Assembly: GCA_008933995.1 (NCBI GenBank)
Contig: WARS01000010.1
Coordinates: forward strand, 14,123,210 to 14,187,209
Source of the DNA: Datnioides undecimradiatus
Lineage: Eukaryota; Chordata; Actinopteri; Lobotiformes; Datnioididae
Length of the DNA: 64,000 bases
Direction: 5' to 3'
The notes beneath the pieces are model-generated. The model was not told the origin of the DNA and did no database searches. It saw only the letters and a program-made list of their open reading frames with translations. Made by a program: the position numbers and the translations under genes. Below are positions 57,727-64,000 of the stretch, piece after piece; within the stretch, counting starts at the first letter, position 1, and each line of letters starts with the position of its first letter.

Positions 57727-57736
<10 letters not shown>
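56158..57736. other. Non-coding DNA, no gene called
   Basis: 56360-56460 is G-rich and purine-rich. The 171-codon minus frame at 57189-57704 is the longest repeat-free frame in this part but shows no domain, no Kozak-quality start and no splice signals. A frame of this length is expected about once by chance in 64 kb. Confidence 0.5.

Positions 57737-57794
<58 letters not shown>
57737..57794. repeat. (TA)n(TG)n(TA)n compound microsatellite
   Basis: About ten TA units, eight TG units, then about nine TA units. The outer TA blocks are mutually complementary. Confidence 0.97.
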
Positions 57795-58714
57795 AAATTG
57801 ATTTATTTTTTCTCTACACTGCCCAAGGACGCTGCAGTAGTAGTCTTGCCTTTGAGGCCACAACAGACAAAGACATTTTGTTTAATATGTACAGTATTAA
57901 ATGCATAGAAATACCTTCTATGCTGTCTTCCACGTCTGTTTTATTTCATATTGTTTCAGCGCATACTTAGTTTTTTATCGCGCCTAAAATCAGTCCAGGT
58001 TTCACTTTTATATATATATGTAATTACTGATATGTGAATTGCTCCTGAATTTCATTGTACTACCATACAGTGAAAATAAAGGTATTTTATACGACACTAC
58101 TCTCTGCTATACGCCTTTAATATTCAAAAATGATAAATATACACATTTTCCCCAGGATAAATCAACTCTTACCTTAATACAAGACTTAATATAACCATAG
58201 AGCTCCTGAAGAAGGAATGAAATATGTTCCTCAACCTAAAAGCTGATGGATGGTATGAGTGAGCAAGCTGTAGAAAAAAAGAGAGAAAGTGCGTGTTAAT
58301 AGGCCATTAAAAGGAAATTTCCCTCCAATTTCCATATAACAAGAACTAATGTTTTCTCAGAGCAAGGGAGAGGAAGAGAGGGGGGAGTGAGCATGTGGCA
58401 CACTGAGTGATGGAATGATATTGCTCTCTCTTTTAGTTCATGCCGGGGTTACCTGCCCCGAAGGCAGGAGCCTTTGATTAGCTTTTTGTCTTACAGCTGA
58501 GAAAGCTCCGGCGAAGAGGGGAACATAACTCAGGAAATTTACAGGCACCCGGTGAGAGAAAATAGCTTTGTCTGTGTGCCTCCTCTCTCCTCGGAAAAAG
58601 AAAAAAAACCCAACACTTCGTTTTCGGAAATGACAGTCAAGATGGCAAGATGGATTTTGTGGATTTCTCCGTTTGCCCTGTTGCTGGTTATGGACCAAGG
58701 GACAGTTTTGGTGA

Positions 58715-58718
<4 letters not shown>
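57795..58718. other. Non-coding DNA with a LINE-like tail
   Basis: 58040-58092 'ctgaatttcattgtactaccatacag...aataaagg' resembles the 'gaatttcgttgtac...gacaataaag' 3' tails of fish retroelements. 58310-58650 is mixed, repeat-free sequence with an exon-like minus frame (VNFLSYVPLFAGAFSAVRQ, followed by a GCAG|gtaacc donor) that I leave uncalled. Confidence 0.45.

Positions 58719-58763
<45 letters not shown>
58719..58763. repeat. (TG)22 microsatellite
   Basis: Uninterrupted TG dinucleotides. Confidence 0.98.
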
Positions 58764-58764
<1 letters not shown>

Positions 58765-61409
58765 CGAATTTGTACTTCCAACAGTGAACATCTCTCTGAT
58801 AATGGAGTAAGAATGGCTACTTGTGATATTTTGGCATAAACATGTTTTTAAAGCACTCATATTGATTTTATTTGAACTATTGTTACATTTACCAAAAATA
58901 AGCATTGCTGTTGTAAAGAAGGCCGGTGTGTTGAAATTTAACGCAGATCCTCCAAACTCAATGCAGGCATAGCGTCATAACCCGACTAAAGTAAATACAT
59001 GTGGTTTCTACTTCCACACCTATTCTGGAGCTGTCAGATGCTTTCATTTATAATTTTTTTTAACATAAAATCTTCCTGAAACTCAACTTTGCAAAATTAT
59101 AAGATAATGTTCAGCTTTCCATTCAGTTTCAGTTTCATGAAACCCAGTTCTCTACGGTTCTAAGGTTCAGGGAGAGAAACAGGAAGATGCTTGCTTGCCT
59201 TTTCTGAAGACAGCTGATTAAAAAGCTACACTTATTTCTAAACTGATCACTAACCATTCACTAATGTAGTATAACCCTGTAAAGTTCAAGTAGGGAGATG
59301 ACAAGGCCAGAATACACAGGATTCTTCCCTCATGGTTTGGCGAGAGGAAATATAGCATGAGATGTTGAGAGTATTGGGTTTAGTGTGGTTGGAGGAGGGT
59401 TAAAGCTTAGCTCTGGTGATTTGCCACCCAACCCCCCAGCTCTGTTTCTATCCTATAAAGCCTTTAGTTTACATATGTTTATGGTCTCTGTGCAGTTTCC
59501 CCTCTAGTATATGGTTTTATTTTCTTGTTTGCGATACAACACTGTACTACAGTGATTGCAGTAATGTTTTTGGAAAATTTTATATTTTCATTCACACTGT
59601 TGCAATTGTGTCACACATGTGTCTCAGTACATTGATTTCACTCTATGACGTTGAAGTCAAAAAATGCTGTATGTCTTCAGTGTCCTGCCCTCCTTGATGA
59701 AGAACTTCAAGTTGTTTGTCGCAGCTTCCCTCTCTCACATGCCTCACAAGAGTGCAGTAGAGCTCTTCGCTGACAGTCTTATCACAGGAGACGAAATCTC
59801 AACGCGGAAAACTGTAAATGCTGGACTTCCCGTTTTGACTCTGGAGCTGTTCCACTGCTCAGGCTGCCGTTTGGTCTTTGGGTCGTAGCCTGTGATGATC
59901 CTCCACATGAAGCATGCTGAAGTTAGAGTTCTATCATGACAGTGAGTACATGCACAGAGACGGGTTTGCATACTTTGATCAGGTATCATAGCTGGGTATT
60001 CTTTGCTCCACAGCAGGTATAGCTAGCAGCTGCTGCATGCTTGTTACCGGGCCGAGCTGCATTTAGGAACAGAAGACACAGTTCCACAACAATATGATGG
60101 TACCCATATAAGCCTATGGAAGACAAAAAAGATCATTTATTTAGATTAAGAATGTGTGCATTATATGTCAAAGAATGTACTTTAATGAAAAAACAGTTGA
60201 TATTTGATGCATATGCTTGGGTTTGTCATGTGTATATGAAAATTTGAATTCAGTGTTTAATTTCAAGACTATAGGCAAAAACAAAGAAGAAGTGAAAATA
60301 CATCTGCAATTCCATGAAAATCGAGCCAACTGTAACTGCTGATACAGCTGAAAGAACCAAATCAAGCACATAAGTGGACCTTGATTTGAGATTGTTTTAT
60401 CCCTTATTTTCAAGGTCAAGAATGAATCATTAACTTCAGGGAAAGACTCCGGTCCAGAAGAAAGAGTGGACGCTGGATGCAAAAATCAACACCAGCTTCT
60501 TCTCCTCAGAAACAGTTTGAGATCTCCTAGGGTGTGTGTAGACATTTGAAACATCAGGGCCTGAGCCTGAAGTGAGAGAAGAAGTGATTTGTGTGTGGAG
60601 TTTCTTTTTTGGATTTATTGAATTAGCTTGCACATGAACTTAATAAGCCAACTATATCAGAGCTATATGATACCTCACCAAATTACCTGCAACATGCAAA
60701 GCAGATAGTCAGCTAGGGCCACCCAGAGTGCTGCAACCCCCCACCCTACGTTCTGTGTTGTCTCACTGTTCTCCTCCTGTCTTGCCTACCTCCTCGTTCT
60801 CACAGGGACAGAAACACAGAGCGTCCCCGTAACCATAGTAACAGTCTCCCTTCCGCCTGCATCTGCATGGTGCGAGACAATGTTGTAGGAAAAATAAATG
60901 GCAACATAATACATTGGTGTAGATTTTCGCTTTATTCCCTATAGTCTGAATAACTTTTAAGATTTGTTGCTACTCACTTTTTAGGATTTATACTTGTTTT
61001 TATTTGCATTTACTTCTGTTTTACTTGGCAAAATATTGGGAATAGTATTTTTATTTACAACGGCAGCCTGGCAAATCCCACAAGACACTTGTTTTGAGAG
61101 TTTATAACATCTAAGCTTTCTTTGTCCTCAGAGACTGTGTGTTTCTTTGGCCTTAAGACTCAAGATTTCCCTCTGCGCTCGGGAGAAAAGGACCCTGAAC
61201 GGTAACTTGTAAAATTCATCCAAACATGGCATAGGGTGCAAAGGTTCTAACTATACATGCTTTAGACAAAAATAGAAATGTTTCTGAGGGAAAACAAAGC
61301 TCAGGTGTTGCAAGCTTTGAAACACAGATAGTGCAGTTGTAAGAGAAAAGAAAGCTGAAATCTTGGAAGGAGTTTTTAGTTTTATGGGCAGCTGTTGCGA
61401 GGGGGGTTG
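58764..61409. other. Non-coding DNA, no gene seen
   Basis: AT-rich plain sequence. Frames of 93-104 codons at 59416-59697 and 60168-60482 lack motifs and splice signals. Confidence 0.6.
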
Positions 61410-61545
61410 TCCACTAATGGAAGATAGGTGGTCCGATCCCCGGCTCCCCCTGGCTGCATGTGGAAGTGTCCTTGGGCAAGACAGTGAACCCCCCCAGTTG
61501 CTCCTGATGGCTGTTCCATTGCCATGTGATGAGTAAAGAACAACT
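61410..61545 (+). repeat. Dispersed teleost repeat with tRNA-like B-box, copy 2
   Basis: 'aggtggtccgatccccggct', 'tggaagtgtccttgggcaag', 'acagtgaaccccccc' and 'gttgctcctgatggctgttcc' match, in opposite orientation, the element at 49383-49652. 'ggtccgatcccc' is B-box-like. Confidence 0.75.
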
Positions 61546-61616
61546 TCATGCAAACTCCACACATGGAGGCCCTGAGCCGACCGGGAGTGAAACCCAGAAC
61601 CTTCTTACTGTGTGCC
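61546..61616 (+). repeat. End of the 4.03-kb type repeat, fused to copy 2
   Basis: 'catgcaaactccacac...gagtgaaacccagaaccttcttactgtg' is the terminal motif of the repeat at 4029-4346. It directly follows the other family, so one element inserted into, or recombined with, the other. Confidence 0.7.
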
Positions 61617-63589
61617 GCCTCTGGTTGCTGAAGCATTTTAAGACACATTTCACCAGCTTGCCCACAGCTAACAGACCGACTCCATTTCTGCATGATGATT
61701 CATATCAAAGAGTGAAGCAATAACTCATTCACTACAATGCGCCTGACAGTAACAAAAGACGACTAGCTTAACAAACACTCCATTTAATTCAGAATCAAAG
61801 CTGATGGTGCAAGAGGAAATCGCCAGCCGAACAACGAGCTTGCGGATTATCTTTAGAGGATTATTAAATTTGCTGGATGATTCCATTAACTGAGTTTTTA
61901 TGGTGGAATAAGGGGTGGTGTCAGTACACTTGCAGGCATGAGCGGGCTCTCCTCTGGAGTGGATTGTTGGCTATAAACTGTTGAACCTCACTTGGCTGAT
62001 GGTTATACTCCGCTCATGTGCTCTGCCACTCACAGCTGATTTAACTGCAGAGTGCACAGAGGAAGAGCGTGGTGCACGAGTGACTGCACTCCAGCCGGTG
62101 AGGTAGCCTGCAACCCTGTGCAGAATTAGCAGAGCACACGCCGTGGAGAGGCTCTCAGTCAGAAAGAGAGCTCGAATCAGAGCGAGACGTGTTCAATCAC
62201 ACAAATGTAAACATGCACATGTTCATTCACACAGGCACAGTAATGCTAGTACATGCACAAATACATAATTGTATTGTAGATATAATGCATTAGCACACAC
62301 ACACAAACACAAACACACAGGCCAGCCAACCAAGTTCAATCAAATCAGCCACCCTCAACTACGTTCAAATTGTCGATGGTGTGGAGTGAGACTGTTGTAA
62401 TGCTGATAATCATTTGGAAACTACAGTGTGTGAGCAATTAGCTAAAGATCAGTGTAAAACAGGCCCTCTGTTGCTTTAGCTTTACAAGTGAAGGTAATGA
62501 ACTGGGAGTGTGTTTCCTAAAGTACTGCAAAGATGTGCTATTTTAAGTATTCCACACAGGTATTTCCATTCTGTGCTATTTTATTACTCCCCTACCTTAC
62601 TTTGTTCCACAGTTATAGCTAATTGTCTAATTGTCACTTTGCAGATAATGATTTTACATAAAAAACGATCTAAGAGTAAACTATATAATGCATTGCTACA
62701 GAATAAATTACACACCCCTAATAACATAGATAAAATAAATCCCCTTTGGATATGCTGTGACGTTAAACTGTTGTTTATGCAGTAATGCATCAATAAGCAT
62801 TAAGCCATAATTTGCTATATAATAACACTCAGAGGAGCAATTCTGCCTACTTAATTAATATATTTGTTTTGCTATCCTTTAAGACAAGTTTCATATTGTT
62901 TCTACTGTGGCTCAGGCATAATTATAATGGTCTGCTTGGGGTGATCCCATGGCCTCTTTCAACAACATACAAACATACACAGGATTGTTTTAATAGATGA
63001 AATACTCCATGATGATTTCTAATTCTATGTCAATTACTTATAAAGATGATTTTGACCTAATAAGGATTAGAAGTCTGCTACATAATATCATATAAAACAG
63101 GGAAATATTTCACTCTGCTTATTTAATACTTTGTTTGTATTTTGTCTGAGGACCATCTTCATCAAAAATATGGTTGCAAATGCAACCCCAATTTTCTCAG
63201 ACATTTCAACCATAAACCTCAACATCCTCCATTTGGTGGATCGCTCCTCTTCCTGATGAAGTCATTGAATGTGATTGATTTCCCATAGGTCTGATGCTTT
63301 TCATTTCTCCTGCTCCAAGATAACAGCCAATGTTCTGAGAACCTGACCATTATGCCATCTTTAACTGTCCTGGCTAAGTGTTGCCTTGCACCAATCCAAT
63401 ATGTGCGGCAACATGCTTCAAGCGAAAGGACTGTAGTTTCGAAAATTCAGGCCAGGTGATCATCCACCTTGGCAGGTCCGGGTTATCTACCTGTTTCTCT
63501 GTTCTGGATTCACTGTTTCTGTCAGAGAGAGAGGGACATCATGCCAATTTCTTAGGCATTATATTGTGTTTTCCATAATTACGGGTATA
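61617..63589. other. Non-coding DNA, no gene seen
   Basis: 61750-62160 is repeat-free and of mixed composition. 62296-62320 is a short CA-like tract. 62510-63120 is AT-rich. Possible further decay of the retroelement below begins around 63120. Confidence 0.55.
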
Positions 63590-64000
63590 AGCTGCTCTTT
63601 TCCAGAACGATGGGATGATTCCTTTTGTCCATACCCTCTACATCAGTTTTCATAGTCTGTCAAGTTACCTCTGGCATCCCCCCCATATACTTTGTAAGGT
63701 ATACTACCTGGGGCAGATGCTGATAGCCTTACTGTACAGTATCTTCTTCTCACCAGGAGGGTTCACTAGCATCAATCTCTTCCTCAGACCATAGGGTGTG
63801 CACTTCAAGCCTTGTCACAATGTCTTTGAAGGTGGTCAGTTTCCTTGCTCTTGCTTCACCCAGCAAAGTTTTGGTAAACCTGTATGTGTCCTTTAACATC
63901 TGGGTATGCTTGGCCTCTCCTGTTCCTGCTAGTCTAGCTGTCCATCTTGTGTTACTTGTTGGTCGCCATTTAACTTTCTCATAGGTTTGGTGGCAAGGTT
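63590..64000 (-). mobile_element. Degraded non-LTR retrotransposon, N-terminal RT region, cut by window end
   Basis: Read from the window end on the minus strand: DTYRFTKTLLGEARARKLTT (about 63880-63820), then EVHTLWSEEEIDASEPSW, a stop, and, after frameshifts, IPYKVYG-like and 'GMDKRNHP'-like pieces. The order FTK-LLG...EPSW...APG-PYK-Y matches the linker and first reverse-transcriptase block of a fish non-LTR group. Clade not assigned. Stops and frameshifts mean it is dead. The rest of the element would lie beyond 64000, upstream on that strand. Confidence 0.5.

Noticed and set aside
58438-58640. Minus-strand exon-like frame with a GCAG|gtaacc donor
   Set aside because: The acceptor ends in GAG rather than CAG/TAG, two of three frames contain stops, and the product is unrecognised.
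61425-61450. tRNA gene suggested by the B-box-like 'ggtccgatcccc'
   Set aside because: No A-box, acceptor stem or cloverleaf could be built; it is part of a dispersed repeat also present at 49.4 kb.
1-64000. CRISPR array, prophage, plasmid or operon-type system
   Set aside because: No spaced direct repeats, ribosome-binding sites or dense directional genes; the sequence is clearly vertebrate nuclear DNA.

Overview
The window looks like about 64 kb of teleost fish nuclear DNA, probably a spiny-rayed (percomorph) fish. The evidence is very dense CA/TG microsatellites, several fish-type interspersed repeats, 3' ends of fish non-LTR retrotransposons (the 'ggcgctatataaataaa' and 'gataaaagca...aaatgac' tails), and a decayed Tc1-like transposon. 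There is no bacterial or viral gene organisation, no operon, no CRISPR array, and no rRNA or tRNA gene I can support. Most long open frames are microsatellite translations, repeat shadows or chance. I read the window as intergenic or intronic DNA with at most a few short exons. I could not identify any host gene, and species and locus remain unknown.

Layout. 1-5 kb: non-coding DNA with a (TTCTA)n array behind a LINE-like tail, CA/TG/GA tracts, exon-like sequences at 2.1-2.75 kb and a dispersed repeat at 4.03-4.35 kb. 5.1-5.8 kb: a dead Tc1-like transposase gene carrying a perfect 23-bp hairpin, joined to a LINE tail. 8.0 kb: a repeat-like stretch with a perfect estrogen-response-element palindrome. 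13.7-19.3 kb: LINE and repeat relics in plain non-coding DNA. 20-29 kb: microsatellite-rich, with CpG-rich patches near 24.0-24.7 and 28.56-28.71 kb. 31.8-32.1 kb: a long imperfect inverted repeat. 33.0-33.4 kb: another CpG-rich patch. 34.3-39.5 kb: a retroelement cluster holding two different LINE 3' ends and non-autonomous repeats. 42.5 kb: a LINE fragment. 47-50.5 kb: a candidate minus-strand gene end. 49.4 and 61.4 kb: two opposed copies of one repeat. 55.5-58.8 kb: dense TG/CA/TA arrays. 63.6-64.0 kb: a minus-strand reverse-transcriptase relic running off the end.

Possible host genes. The two best-supported candidates are on the minus strand. One is at 28702-28390: an ATG exon in a CpG-rich patch, a 110-bp intron and a 23-nt exon, all with good splice sites. 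The other is at 50549-47036: two short exons plus a 77-codon terminal exon with a textbook 3' splice site, in a phase-consistent chain. Neither product is recognised. Both models are inferences from splice signals, codon composition and open frames, and need RNA evidence. I found no convincing new biological system; the most unusual structures are the fold-back duplication inside the Tc1 relic and the two gene models.
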